A stretch of DNA of 64,000 nt from Alopecurus myosuroides (GCA_028641055.1 CM054061.1:30677523-30741522), one strand, 5' to 3'; shown: positions 42,627 through 54,732, counted from the stretch's first letter. Notes: generated by a model not told the origin, from the sequence alone. Numbers and translations: made by a program.

Positions 42627-45600
42627 CTACCTGCCCAAATTTGTGACGGGTCCCTTGAACCAGTGCCTGGCACTGAAGATCCACGACGACAACACGAGGA
42701 TGAACAGCCCGCCGACGGCGACCGGTGTGTAGTTGAGTGTGTCCTTGGTCACCGGGTACGTCACGGGCAGCGAGAACAGCACGGTAATGGTACCCACCCA
42801 GAGCACGGCGACCCAGCCCACGAAGACGCCGTACCGTCCGAGGTTGAACGGCCCCGGCACGAAGTACTTGCGCGCCAGCGTCACCCGGAAGAAGATGGGC
42901 AGCGCGTATGAGATGTAGAGGCCGATCGTCGCGATTGATACCATCGCTTGGAAGGCCACCAGGCTGCCCAGAGACTGCAATTCCCATTTTCAGGGCAGGG
43001 CGGGATTAAATTGGAGTGCCTCTGTAGTTTCAGTGAAAAAGTTGAGGCACAGAACAGTGTGTTTACCGGCAAGGCCATGCAGAGGGAGATGAACGCTGAG
43101 AGCCAGACGGCGTTGACCGGCACCTCGTGCTTGTTAACCTTGTGCCACACGGACGACAGCGGCATCGCCCCGTCTCTCGAGAACGCATAAGCCATCCTAA
43201 TAACCATCAGACCGAACAACTGAGTGATGCAGACAAAAGACATTATTTGTACATAATGGGAAGCAAGGAGGGGATGACCACCTGGAGTTGCTTGTCACCG
43301 AGCTCATGCCGCAAAAGTATATCGCGACGGCAACGATTCCCAGGCAGACGATCCCACCCACGCCGCTACCATAACGACTCTTAAACGCTTGGTAGAACAC
43401 TTGAGCGATCGCATACCCTCCGGCTTCATTGTCAGGGCTCAGCAGGTAGGGTATGTCCGTCACTGCAAATGTGATGCCCAGTATGTAACCCCAACCAGAT
43501 ATGATGGATATACCAATTGCGCTAATGATCCCAATTGGGCCGTTCCTCTCTGCGTCCTTCGTCTCCTCAGTCTACACAAAAAAGAACCAACAAACAAATT
43601 GGCACGACATTAATTGAAGATTTTCTTGACTTGAAATTACGTGTGTGTTTTTTTAGTTTCCTTTCTCCCTTACCATGTGCGCTGATGCATCGTAACCCAT
43701 TAGCGTGTACTGGCTCATCAGGAGCCCCAGAACAAAGATGTAAAGATTGCTGTGTATTCCGGCGTTATTGTCAGTGTTAAAATGGGTGAACACAAATTCA
43801 GCACTAGCCCTCTCGGTAGCAACAGCTGGCACAGCAATCATCAAGACAAAGACACCTGTAGAGAAGAGATACCACGCAAGTCCTCGTTAGTAAAGGACGA
43901 TTATAATCAATGTAACAAAGAGAACAAACAATATGGCTGCAAATCGTTTAGCCTATATTTCGAGAACGCAGCACCGAACCGATTTGTGGTTGCAGGATGC
44001 CCCTGATACCACCTTCTGACTGCTAATTGTAATCCTATTCCTACTTAATAAATCTCTTTTTCCAAAGAAAAGTAAAATATAAAGTGGATGTGATGTGTCT
44101 GTCTGTGAGAATGGTTCTAGCTCTTATTATCTACATTCAATGAGAATCCATGCGAGAGAGATGTGTCACCTAGCATGTTCCAGGCAGCTGCAAACTGCCC
44201 AATGACGGAGAGCCAGGAGATGGGGAAGCTGTTGATGACGGCGTGGCTGAGCAGGATAGCCGCGTGCAACGCGATGACGACATACTTGGACGCCAGGTAC
44301 CCTCCACCGTTGTTGCCGCCGGTGCTAAGAAGGATGATCACCTGGATCAGCTGCGCTAGCGAGAAGTCGACGCTTGTTGTCACCGCCCACTACAAGGCAC
44401 AGGCTCATCAATCAGCATTGAGTGAGATAAGCACTGAAGGTTGAGAGAAAGACTGTGGTGTGGTTTACCTGTCCAACGATGTTAAACCTGCATTCAGCAG
44501 AGACAAATAACATTAGCCCTAAAAAATATTGGGACGGAAAAGACGAGGAGGAGAGTACATGATCATAACGGAAAAAGATAAGGAGAAGCAAGTAAATAAA
44601 CAATCTGAATACACTGCTAAAGTGAGTGTGCTTACCAGCCGGTCAGCCAGGAGGCGAAGGGGCCCCAGCGTCGTTCGGTGCAGAGCTTGGCACTCCAGAA
44701 GTAGAGGCCGCCGGAGGTAGGGTAGGCAGAGCAAATCTCGGCCATGGCTAGGCCGACGATAATGGTGAAGGTGCCAGCAATCGGCCATCCGTACACCATG
44801 GTCGCTGGCCCGCCGAATTCGAGTCCTGTCCCATACAGTGTCGTGATGCCCGTCAGCACCGACACGATCGAGAAGGTGACCGAGAAGTTGGACAGCAGCC
44901 TGCATGATGCCAGCCGCGTAAATTCGCATGAAAAAGAGGTACACAAGCCGCGAACATTCACAACACAAAGGAAAATATTGCTTGTTTGAATCCATGAGAA
45001 AACACAAAAAGGAAACTGAAGCATGTGGGGGAAGTGGTGATGGATTGTGCACAAAACTGAAACGATATAAATGAAGCAACATTTGTATGAGCTTGTTTGG
45101 GCCCAACTGGTTTGGTAGGCAAGGCCTTTAATGTTAAAGTAGGCGCATTCGAATCATGTTACATTCCCATCAAAGGAAATGTTGAAATAGTGCATTGCTT
45201 GGTTCACTAAAATAAATAGTCCCCTTAAAAATACTAAAAAGAAAAGAGAGTACATTTGCTTTGTTAAAGATATGAATCAGCTTAGTTTCGGTTGCATATG
45301 AGAATATGACTAATACAATATTACACACTCTGTTCTACTCCCTCCTTGGTACAATATGAAGGAGGGAGTACAATATAAGCCTACTTTTTAGCAAGCTAGT
45401 TTTAAGAAACAGAGGAAGTACTGTTGTAATTGGTCTCGACCAGATTCATCGTTGACTCTAGGCAACAGCTATAGCTAACAAGCATCCACATCAAACAAGA
45501 GTGAGCTGAATTAAATTAGCAAATTGATACTAGATCGGCAGGATCGATCGACCTGCGCAAGTTACTAAACAGCGGGAGATCGATTTCTCCACCAGTGGAG

Positions 45601-45740
45601 TGGAGAATGGACGTGAGTGGAATAATGCGTACTTACGAGAGATTACGCTTGAGCTGCGGCTCGTAGCCGAGCAGCCGTAGCTTTTTGGCGTCGTGGTCGT
45701 CGTCGCCGGCGAGCCGGCTGTAGCTGCTCTGCCCTGCCAT
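42627..45740 (-). CDS. BAT1: Amino acid permease of the BAT1/GABP type (APC superfamily), intact, 8 exons
   Basis: A membrane carrier for amino acids; Arabidopsis BAT1/GABP transports Ala, Arg, Glu, Lys and GABA and has been placed in mitochondria. The exons, all with GT/AG borders, are 45637-45740, 44637-ish (44636)-44899, 44469-44487, 44170-44389, 43674-43855, 43282-43571, 43067-43196 and 42627-42974. They sum to 1557 nt, 518 aa, the family's usual length (about 516). The N-terminus M-A-G-Q-S-S-Y-S-R-L-A-G-D-D-D is followed by a Y-G-T-G-L-E-F-G-G-P consensus stretch, A-E-I-C-S-A-Y-P-T-S-G-G-L-Y-F-W, G-Y-D-A-S-A-H-M-T-E-E-T, S-N-S-R-M-A-Y-A-F-S-R-D-G-A-M-P and many hydrophobic helices (about 12). 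There is no frame break. It is the only clearly functional host gene here. Intron 1 (737 bp) carries MITE tips. Confidence 0.93.
44469..44487 (-). other. BAT1: 19-nt microexon of BAT1
   Basis: Exon 3 encodes only F-N-I-V-G-Q plus one base of a split Trp codon, between a GAATGCAG acceptor and a GTAAACC donor. Including it gives the expected L-T-G-W-F-N-I-V-G-Q sequence and keeps the frame. Confidence 0.85.
45338..45368. mobile_element. Fused Stowaway MITE tips in BAT1 intron 1
   Basis: CTCCCTCCTTGGTACAATAT is directly followed by GAAGGAGGGAG, with TA on both sides (45336-45337 and 45369-45370). This looks like a Stowaway element with nearly all its interior deleted. Right of it, CAATATAAGCCTACTTTTTAG resembles the interior of another such MITE. 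Confidence 0.55.
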
Positions 45741-46189
45741 GCTCGCCCCTCCTCTTCCGCGACCTGCAGTGGCTCTGACTCTGAGTAGTAGATATTTTCT
45801 GTGGCTGCAAGCCCCGAGTCCCTGGAGTCGGGGAGTGAAGGAGAGGGAGCCTATGGTGAGGTAGTGGCGTAGTCGCGTGACCGGCCTTGTGTGGCTGCAC
45901 GTGGGTTTGATCTTGAGGATCTTACCTAACCATCCCCTTCAATTAGAAAAGGTGTATAGTACAAGTGATAACGCAGTATCACTTGTACAACTTGCCAAGG
46001 AAATCGTGGGGGCAGGATTTGCAGCGTGCAACACGATTCGACAGGCTGGCGAACATGCTGCCTTTTTGGACAGCCAGGCTGGCGAAAGCGAACATGTTAT
46101 CCCTGAACATTTTATTAATTTTTAACCCTGTGAACATTTTTTTTTGATTCGTGATTATTTCTAAAAAAACGTTTAAATCATAGCTTCTG
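45741..46189. promoter_or_regulatory. BAT1 upstream region
   Basis: About 150 bp before the ATG (minus strand) are C/T-rich with CTCC runs, as in many plant 5' leaders. No clear TATA box is seen in the first 250 bp. Further out an ATAACGCAGTATCACTTGT segment and two near copies of GCTGGCGAA[AC] occur, without known meaning. Confidence 0.35.
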
Positions 46190-47030
46190 CACACCTACTA
46201 TTTTACTGTTTACAGAATTCTTTTAAAATCGTCCAAAACTACCTTATGTTCAGTTTTTTTTGCACATCTTATTTTAAAATATTTGTTCAAATACTTATTT
46301 CTTTTCCCCTAGATTCAAATCGTTCAAACATACTTGTATTTTTTTAATCGTTCAAACATAGTTTATACTACTTTCGTGTATATATCATTTTTTAAATCGA
46401 TCAAAACTAGTTTATGTTCCCTTACCAAAACTGTTCATATATTTTTTTTTTTACAACAATCAAATCATAGTTTTTGTTCACCTACTATTTAACTATTCAT
46501 ATTTAAAGAAAATAATCGTTCAAAACTAGTTTTCATTCCTACATCATTTGAAATATCTTTTTTTTCAAATTATTTTATATATAATCGTTAAGATATTTAT
46601 ATATGTTCACACCCCGATTCAAATCGCTCAAACAAAGTTTTTGTAAAAAAAAACTAGTTTATTTTCCATTTATGTTCTTTTTTTTATTGTTCAAACATAG
46701 TTTCGGTTCACCTACTGCTTTAACTATTCCAATATCCTTTTTTGAAAATGTTCAAAACTAGATTTATGTTCACCTACATTTTTTCAAATATTATTTTCTA
46801 ATAGTTCAAATCATAGTTTTGTTCTAACTATTTTAATGTTCATATATCTTTTTTTTCTAAATTGTTTGAACATAGTTTCTATTCACCTACTTTTTTAATT
46901 GTTCAATTGTCCTCTTTTTAAAACCGTTCAAAACCGGTTCATGTTCACCTACATTTTGTGTTCAACTATCATTTTCTTTAATAGTTCAAATCATAGTTTC
47001 CATTCACAACTTTGATGAGAATCGGATAGT
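46190..47030. repeat. AT-rich degenerate tandem array behind BAT1
   Basis: Units of about 60-75 bp of the form (A)TCGTTCAAA(A/C)(C/A)TAGTTT, TGTTCACCTACT, ATTCATATTTT repeat about a dozen times with much drift. There are no open frames. Similar TTTGAACAA-type DNA fills the middle of the MITE-like element at 41.6-41.9 kb. Confidence 0.7.
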
Positions 47031-47271
47031 TCAATCCAAGGAAAAGAGAATAGGAAGACCACGAAAGATTGGTTTGTTAGTTGTTCATGGTGCTCTCTTC
47101 TCTCTCGGGCGACTCCGATGGCGCCCCTAGGGCGATCTAGGATTTCCACCTCCCTCCTCGGCGGCTATCGCTATGTGGTTGATATCCCCCTCCTTTCTCC
47201 CATGCTGAAGGCTAGTCTTCTTCTCTCTCCATCGTGTAGGCGATGGAGGTCCATTTTCTCCACCAAGTTGG

Positions 47272-47946
47272 ATGGTAGATTGGATCCTATCTACGTGGAT
47301 GTTTTTTCTTCTTGATCTTAAAGGTAAAAAGATCCAGTTGGTTGACCATGCTGGTTTTGAGTTAGATCATCGTGTTTTAAAGGTACATGAATGCATTCAC
47401 CCTGGATTTGAGATCCATTTTGCATGTCATCGTGTCAAGGTTCGGGGTAGATTGGTGGTTCGTAATGAAATCTACTTTGATTCCAATAATGAAATCGTGA
47501 ATATTGAAGTTGTGGATCCTTCCGTTCGGCTCCTGGATATAAACACTATTGATTCATCTACGATGGTTGTTCATGCATCTAGGGTTTTTGACCTAGATTT
47601 ATCTAGAGTTATAGCCTTGTCCAAGGACGTACGTAATTATTTTGGCTTGGTTGTGCATGCTACTGGGAATATTGTTCCTTTCAAAATGGTTGCTTACTTT
47701 AGTTGTGCTTCCTTCAAATTGGATGACTATACAATGGGTTTAGCTTTGGAGGTTGCAATTGGAGGTTTCTGTGGTAGTCATAAAGTCACATGTTTGCATG
47801 ATTGGGTTTTCTCATTTCAAATTTCTTCAAAGCAAGTGTGCTTCCATATTCTGAACATCAATTGGTTTGAACTTTCCCATTTCAAATGTTATTTTCATAT
47901 TTGGAGCTTTGGTGGCCCAAACTGGCTAAGTGAATTTAGGAGATGG
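47272..47946 (+). pseudogene. LINE ORF1-like protein fragment
   Basis: The frame carries V-A-I-G-G...H-D-W-V-F-S-F-Q-I-S-S-K, C-F-H-I-L-N-I, C-Y-F-H-I-W and G-G-P-N-W-L-S-E-F. This resembles the (H-R-V-F-S-F-S-V...F-H-L-W..G-G-P-N-W) block that I recall from proteins of grass non-LTR elements. A start-proximal segment in another frame (47118 onward, M-A-P-L-G-R-S-R) suggests a frame change near 47290. The frame ends inside the inserted LTR. About 35 codons continue at 52418 up to a TAA. Function unknown. Confidence 0.5.
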
Positions 47947-50900
47947 TGCCGCACCCGGACTTCTAAAGGATACTCACCGTACGAACTGAACAGTATTTTG
48001 ATTGGATTACGGGGCTTACCGGCACCCGCATCTCTTACGAGTAGGCCAACACTTATGTGTGACAACCAATCTTTACTATTCACCGTCGATGTAAACTATC
48101 CCGTAGAAATCAGGACACTACCATTGACGTACTTCATACCATACACACATGGTACGTCAACGGCTTTGAACAAGATGATAACACAACATATCTCTAAGAC
48201 ACAAAAGATTGAAATAAGTTGCAAATGGCTCTCACTAGAGCAGAAATAGCAAATACAATCATCCAGAGGACACATGTCCCAACATAACATCATTACATCT
48301 CAGCGGAAGCATTCAAAGGGGTCTGAGTACAGGCAAATCCAAATAGGCTTAAGAAGCCGGGAAAAATGAAAGAAGACGGAGCCCATCCACGATGTCTCGG
48401 ATCCTGCCCGGGTCCGCTAACTACTCGTCAGCAGCCTCGTGAAACTCCACGTAGTAGCCGTCACCTGGATCCTCGTAAGCGTAGTCTGCGGAAACCACAG
48501 CCCCAAAGGGGTCAGTACAACAACGTACTGGCAAGCAAGACTCACAGTTCACCAAAGTGTAACCCGTCAACACCAAGCACAGATGCCTTGGGTTCAACGG
48601 AAGGAAGGGGATGTAAAAGATGCTGCAACTGGCTGCGCTAACCAACTACAGAACACTACAACTTCCGGCTAACAGAAGGGATATAAGATAGTGTATAGTA
48701 ACCAACTGAAAGATAACATCAAACAAACCCATCCTAGACCTCGCCCCTTATCCAAAGAAGCAGTCCGAGGATAACTCACACAGTTGGATTAATGAATAAT
48801 GGATCAAGTTGTTGTGTCAATAAGTCTATTACTAGTCAAGTTATCAATAGTTAGGTGTAAGTTGTTCTGAGTACTTGTTAGCCAGTACTTTCACCAAGTC
48901 AACCATAACCGCGGAAAACACGGCTTCTCGAGAAGATTTATCCCTGCAGGGTTGCACCAAATTGGCCGTACACGTATGAATAACCCGCCAGATGGGATGC
49001 CTCCCACCAAGCGGGGTACTCAACGCAACTCAACTCTTCTTCGCATCAAGCCCAAAGCACCTTGGGCGCACGGCTAATCAAGCCCCGAAGAAAAGGGACC
49101 CTCATAGCACTCTAAGACCGTGTCCCCCTATATGCCGACTACAAAAGTTCCACCCTGCGCTGGGCTCGCAAAAACATGCATGCGGCAAATGGAAAACACG
49201 AACTAAATGAGGCGATTTGGACGAGATGCGAATCGAATAAAATTGAGGGGGGCGCCCATACTCGCTTCCCACATGCGGGTAGTGCGCTCATCATGGATCA
49301 GTAGACAAGACCCTTTTCCTATTAGGGTCGACACTAGCAGGCCTCAAAACCACACAGGGCCTCCTGCCGGTGCCTTATCATCAAATTATTAATTAACAAC
49401 AACATTAGCATGATTGATTGATTAAACATCGAGCCCCCAGAACATAATAAAAATATAGTAACAGAAAGTAACGGGTAACAGCCTCGAGCAAAACAACCTA
49501 AGCATGCTAGTAAGACACTGGCTCAAACAATGGGGTGGTAGGAGTGGAGGTAAGGCAATATCAGGGTTAAGGGATTCATGTGATAGGTTCGTAACAGCAA
49601 GAACTACACATAGGGCTAGCAAAGTAGACAACGGAAAGTATCGGTAACCAATGTTGAAAGGAACACAGTGGTTCATGTGAGTGATAACTTGCCTGCAAAC
49701 TCAGCAGCCTGGTACTGAGCTAGATCCTCAGAAGGGGTGCTGTAAAGATTGTCTGTCTCAACGTCGTCGTCTATTCGATAAGAAGCAAACAAACAAGACA
49801 GAAATATAAACAATCAATATCATGGCATAGTGCACAATCATGGGATGATGCATGTCAAGTTAAATGGATGCATCAAAATAAACTAGTGGACTTGGTAACA
49901 CAATTTAAATGAGCCCATATGCATTTTGAGTTGCATAGGAAAAGCCCATGGATTTTGGTTGAAACAGTTGTTTTCCAATTAACCAACAGGTGAAAGTGGA
50001 TTAGTATGATGCATGGATGAGGAAAACAACAAAATAACAACAATAGAACCAATTGGAAATGAGGTTTACCAATTTAGAATTTTATTTATTAAGTTAGGGA
50101 ATTTTTGGTTCCTTTATGGTATTACACAAATAGTTGTTGTTTTCACCAATTTAAATTGTGCAAAATAAATAACAAAATTCATATTTGAAAAGAATAAAAA
50201 AATTTAGTTGGATTACATGTTTCAAATATTGAAAAAGGGATTAGGATGCATTTATTATGACTTAAACAATATTAAACAAGTTTTAATTGAATTCAAAACA
50301 AGTTTGAATTTTATTTGTTCAAAACATAAATTCAAATTCACATTTGAAAAGTTTATGTTTTCCTGGTTTGAAAACATATTTTGCATGTTCAAAAATAATT
50401 TAAATTGAGCAAGTTATGATTTTATTAAATTTAAATGATTTAAACAAGGTTTAAAATATTTAAGCAATTTAAATTATTCAAACCATGAAAAAAAAATTAT
50501 ATTTGAATAGGTTATTTGAAATAGCATGGAAAACATATTTTATTTGCATTTTTTGGAGTTAGTATGAATTACTTATGGACTTTAGCAAATTGCAATTGAA
50601 TTATTTGAATTCAAATTTGAATTGCATTTGGAAAATTCAAAACAGAAAACAAATGCTACCAATAGGTAGATAATTTAATTTGGAGCAGTGCACATATTTT
50701 ATTTTTGTTATTTGGAATTATAAAACTAAAGTTATTTGCATTTTATGTCCAGGGACCAATCTGTAAATTAAATGGACCTCGATTTAAAACAGAAAGGTTT
50801 AAAAACATTTTTATACCGCACAGAACCCTACCCTAGGCACTGCCAGGGGGCCCAGGGTCGCTGTGTGCTTGCGTGGCCACAAGGGTGGCTGACTGGTGGG

Positions 50901-52412
50901 CCACTGGCGCAGGGGAATAATCCCAAAAAGAATTGGCGCTGCGGGGGCTCGAACCCACGACCAGGCGCTCGATAGCTAACGCTGTAACCAGTGCAGTGAG
51001 TTTCAGTTCGTTGTCATTAACACATACGCAACAAGGTTAAGATTCAGATCGCGATGTTTTCTGAAATTTTAACTGAACCCAAAACAGCGCTCCGACAGAG
51101 AAGCGACACGTCGACGCTCGCCGGCGGGGACCAACGCCGTCGTGCTGGATCTCGTTGTGCTTGCGATGCGTGTGCGGGGTGGTGCATGTGCTCGTGCAGA
51201 GCTGAGGGAGGAGGGAGAGCACGGTGGCCTCACCGGCATTGTCGTGGAAGCAGAGGGTCGAGGAAGTTCCCGCGGCGGCGAACGGCGTGGACGTGGACGG
51301 CGTCGTCGATCCAGAGGTTCACCGAGCTCGTGGAGGTGTCTAGGAGGTAGAGGGATAGGTGGGGGTCTAGTTTCTGTGGCTAGGTGGGGTGGAGGAGTGC
51401 CATGGCGACTGCGGTGGTCGGAGATTCAGACAGGAGCTTGCTCCGGTGAGCAGCAGAGAGAGAGGATCGCGGCGAGGGAGAGGAATTTGGCGGCGGCCTC
51501 GAGGGAATAGGGTGCAGGGGCTAGCTAGGGCTGCGCGCGCTGCCCTAGGGGGACTATATAGGGCTGCGGGAGCGAGGTTGGCCGTCGGCGCTGTTACCGC
51601 GGCGACGTGGCACCGGCGGATGGCCGCCGTACACCAAACAGAAGGAGGCGCGGGGTTGCGAACCGTTTTCGGGCCGTGCGGCTGGGCTGCGCGCGAGGAA
51701 GAGGTAAGAAGGTGGGCTGGGCGCGCGGGCACAGCCCACTGGCTCTCTGCTGCGCGCGCTTTTTTTTTTTTTTGAATTTTTATTCCTCTGTTTCTTTTTT
51801 TGCAGCAAAAGAGAATGGAAGAAAAAGATGCTTTTGGGGTTTGCAAAAATTTCAGGAAAATTTGGGTGGGCTATTTAGGTTAATTACAACCATATGCCAA
51901 GTTTGGAATTCAAAAACATTTGAACTTTGGTGCTGTTTGGATAGGTTTCAAATTTGAGTTAATTTGGATATTGATTGAATTATTTAAGACAAGAAATTAA
52001 TTAGGGTGATCATATGATTCTAATTGGAAACAATTGAGCACCTTTGTTTGGGTTATTTCATAATTTCAAAAGTGGTTACTGTTTGAATGTTTTTGATTTG
52101 AATTTGAATGCAAATTGGAATTAATGGATGGATTAAAAACCCTCATTTTTAATAGTTGATCACTATGAAATAAATGGAAACAAAATGAGATTTGGTTTGA
52201 ACTTTTGATTTGAAAATATTGTAACATGACAATTATGAAACACATCATTTGAAATTGTTTGAATTTCCATTATGAAAACAGAATAAAAACAGATGCAAAA
52301 CAAATAGTAAACAAATGCAAACAAGGAAATAAACATGATGACATGATGCAATACTTTAAGTAAACAGGAAAATCAAACATTCTAGGGGTATTTTCATACT
52401 TGGGATGTTACA
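47947..52412 (-). mobile_element. Complete solo LTR (4466 bp), copy 3
   Basis: Flanked by GATGG on both sides (47942-47946 and 52413-52417). On the minus strand it starts TGTAACATCCC and ends GGGTGCGGCA. Much of it is colinear with copies 1 and 2, but the first 600 bp on the left side and the GC-rich block are strongly diverged, so it belongs to another subfamily. On the minus strand the GC-rich block (51890 down to 50780) has a CTATATAG box at 51554-51561, and about 560 bp further a tRNA-like module. Confidence 0.87.
50925..50998 (-). ncRNA. tRNA-like RNA polymerase III-type module in LTR copy 3
   Basis: Read on the minus strand: an A-box-like CACTGCACTGG starting at 50998, B-box GGTTCGAGCCC at 50955-50945 (43 bases on), and TTTTT at 50929-50925. 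The spacing equals that in copy 2, and the distance from the TATA-like box (about 557) is close to copy 2 (about 576). The A-box is weak (3 mismatches). Confidence 0.4.
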
Positions 52413-53580
52413 GATGGGAAGTTGAAATTGAGAATGAGTGGACTTTGGTATCATACAAAAAAGCAGCGCAAATGGAAACTAGTTTTTGTCCCTAAGGTTA
52501 TTTTTTTGGCAAATGGTGGTAAATAGTTCTTTGACCAGTAGAAGATAAAGTCAGTAGTTATTGTCTCGTCTGCTATTTCAGGACAAGTCATTCTCATTAT
52601 TTTTGGTTCTTTTGATTCTGTTATCGCCCATGATCCTCTTTCAGGCTCTCTTGCGGATTTGGCGGGATCACATGGCCTAATTTTGTTTTACTATGAACTA
52701 TAAGGCAAAAGACCCACAATGATTTTACTAAAAGGGGGAGAGAGTTACAAAAGAATTAAATATTTCTTGGCAGTGTCATGAAACACCCGTTGGGATACCC
52801 CAATAGGAAGGTATGGGTTACAAGTGGTCCTCCTTTCCTCCTCTTGGGTATGCATGGGCCAGACAGACCGCACAGGTGAAAGTGCACTATGGTCAACTAG
52901 AGGGGGGGTGAATAGGTTGACTACCAATTTTTCTTTTCTTTTCTTTTTAGTGGGGCTAAGCGAGATAAGATAATGTTCTCTAGATGTGCATCTAGGTGAG
53001 CAACCTATGTGAACAAGATAATATGCGCAACGGAAGTAAAGCGTAAGGTAGTAAAGCAAACAACAAGTGTAAACAAGGAGACAAGGATATGATTCCCGTA
53101 GTTCCTTCTCAAAGAGAAGTACGTCTACGTTGGAGCGGTGGGGAGCCACCTAGGTGCTCCTCAATAGCACGGTTGTGCACACCTTGTTCTCCTTGAGCTT
53201 CTCCGGTGAGGGAGATTCTCGTTTCCACTATGAGGTCGACTTGAAGGCGTTGATCAACCCTTTACAAGGGCTCGAGGTCACTCCACAAGATGGATGGAGG
53301 CTCTCAAGCAATCCGTAGCTTCTTGCAACAAGGTGGAAGCTACAAGCACAAGATCTACTAAGGTTTCTAGGCCTCAAGTAGGATTCTAGATCTACTAGGT
53401 TGTGGTGGATGGATTTGTGATTCCTTTGGTGGAAGTGTGAATCTAGGCCTCCTCTAGCTCTCCACCAAGTATGTGAGTGATTGGGTGGACGGAGTGGGAG
53501 ATCTAGACGGATGAAGCTTTCATTAATGGCTTGAAGAGAGAATGGGGGAAAGCTTGGCATTTAAGAGGTAGGGGAAGGGT

Positions 53581-53588
53581 TATTTATA
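53581..53588 (-). promoter_or_regulatory. TATA box of the SIRE-like LTR
   Basis: GGGTATAAATAACCC on the minus strand, just downstream of the palindrome cluster and about 700 bp before the LTR end. It is the best LTR promoter candidate in the window. Confidence 0.7.
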
Positions 53589-53614
53589 CCCCCTTTCATT
53601 TAATGGCTGTTGCA

Positions 53615-54160
53615 GTCCAGGAGCACCGGAGGCTCCGGTGGTTTCACCAGAGGCTCCGGTGGGCTTCTATCCAGTGCGTAGTGGCGCAGCGCACCAGCTC
53701 GCTTTTGTTGAGCCACGGGGCGGAGGCTCCGGTGGGTGCAGAGGAGGTTCCGCCCACCGGAGGTGCACCGGAGGCTCCGGTGGAACCTCCACACCTGCGC
53801 AACAGAAACAGGTTCTGGCGGAGCCCCCACCGGAGGTGCACCGGAGCCCATTTACACAGGGGCCAGGCGAGTCCACCGGAGGCTCCGGTGGAGCCTCCGC
53901 TCTTGCCCAACAGAATGATGTTTGGGCGGAGCCTCCACCGGAGGCGCACCGGACCCCCTCGTGTGTACAGGCCAAGTTTTGGAGGCGGCGGAGCCTCCGG
54001 TGGGAATGGCGGAGGTTCCGCCCCACCGGAGCTCCACCGGACGTTCAGCTCGAGCCTCCGCTTGTGCGCTCCAGAAAGAGATTTGGGCGGAGCCCACACC
54101 GGACCCCCACCGGAGCCTGGGCGGAGCCTCCGGTAGATTCACCGGAGCCTCCGCTCCTGT
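53615..54160. repeat. Cluster of CACCGGAGGCTCCGGTGG-type palindromes in U3
   Basis: More than fifteen copies of GGAGGCTCCGGTGG or variants occur in about 545 bp, each close to a perfect palindrome. The same motif recurs at 56735-56950, ahead of the extra ORF. Frames through it encode only Pro/Glu/Gly-rich shadow peptides. Confidence 0.88.
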
Positions 54161-54331
54161 GCAAAATATCTCCCTGGGTTTCTTTCTCCTTGCTCTTTTC
54201 ATATAGAACGAACGCTTGCCCCAAATTGTTAGTGAACCTGAATTAACCTGGGCATTTTCATTTATCGAACAAACATTAGATCAAAATAGATATGTTGTCA
54301 TATAATTACCAAAACGGACGATGATCTTTCA

Positions 54332-54732
54332 TTCTCCCCCTTTTTGGTAATTGATGACAACATCTCTATTTGCATGATTGAAAAACACAATATGAATGGA
54401 GCTTCCCCTAAAGGTATGATCCTTTCATATTGAGAGCATCTAGGCATGATATATAAGAGTAATATGACAACGATATCACATAACACATAAATTATATGAT
54501 ACGAGGTTCACACAAGCATAATATAACGAGGTTCACGACAGATAGGAATAATGTAAACAAACCGAAGTTCCAAATGACCAAATGAGAAGCCAAACTCCCT
54601 CAAGCAAATAAAAGATGCAAATCGAAGAAGCTTGAGGGAGACCCATGCAAATGCCCATTCCTAATATATATCTCTCCCCCTTTGGCATCAAGATACCAAA
54701 AGAGGGAGATCAAGATGCTAACGCCCCGAAGA
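54332..54732 (-). promoter_or_regulatory. 3' untranslated segment with two polypurine tracts
   Basis: AAAAAGGGGGAGAA lies at about 54332-54345 next to the LTR, where plus-strand DNA synthesis would start. A second AAAGGGGGAGAG stands at about 54671-54682. Two such tracts are known in SIRE-type elements. No frame is supported here. Confidence 0.6.

Larger units (their letters stand above)
47050..52876 (+). mobile_element. LINE-like element fragment (ORF1 region) interrupted by a solo LTR; right end approximate
   Basis: The reading frame at 47272-47946 continues in phase at 52418 once the LTR and one GATGG copy are taken out, which shows that both flanks are parts of one element. The element lacks a recognisable endonuclease or reverse transcriptase here. 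On the right it ends where the SIRE-like LTR begins (52877). Confidence 0.5.
52877..54331 (-). repeat. 3' LTR of the SIRE-like Copia element (1455 bp)
   Basis: It starts TGAAAG at 54331, right after the polypurine tract AAAAAGGGGGAGAA, and ends CTTTCA at 52877, so its tips form the short inverted repeat TGAAAG/CTTTCA. The U3 part (54160-53615) is packed with GGAGCCTCCGGTG palindromes, followed by a TATAAATA box at 53588-53581. Confidence 0.82.

Noticed and set aside
46190..47030. CRISPR-like array
   Set aside because: Units are degenerate, AT-rich and without unique spacers. The window is plant nuclear DNA.
53531..54136. Long overlapping frames rich in Pro/Glu/Gly
   Set aside because: They are created by the GGAGGCTCCGGTGG repeats in the LTR. 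All six frames stay open because the repeat has no stops.
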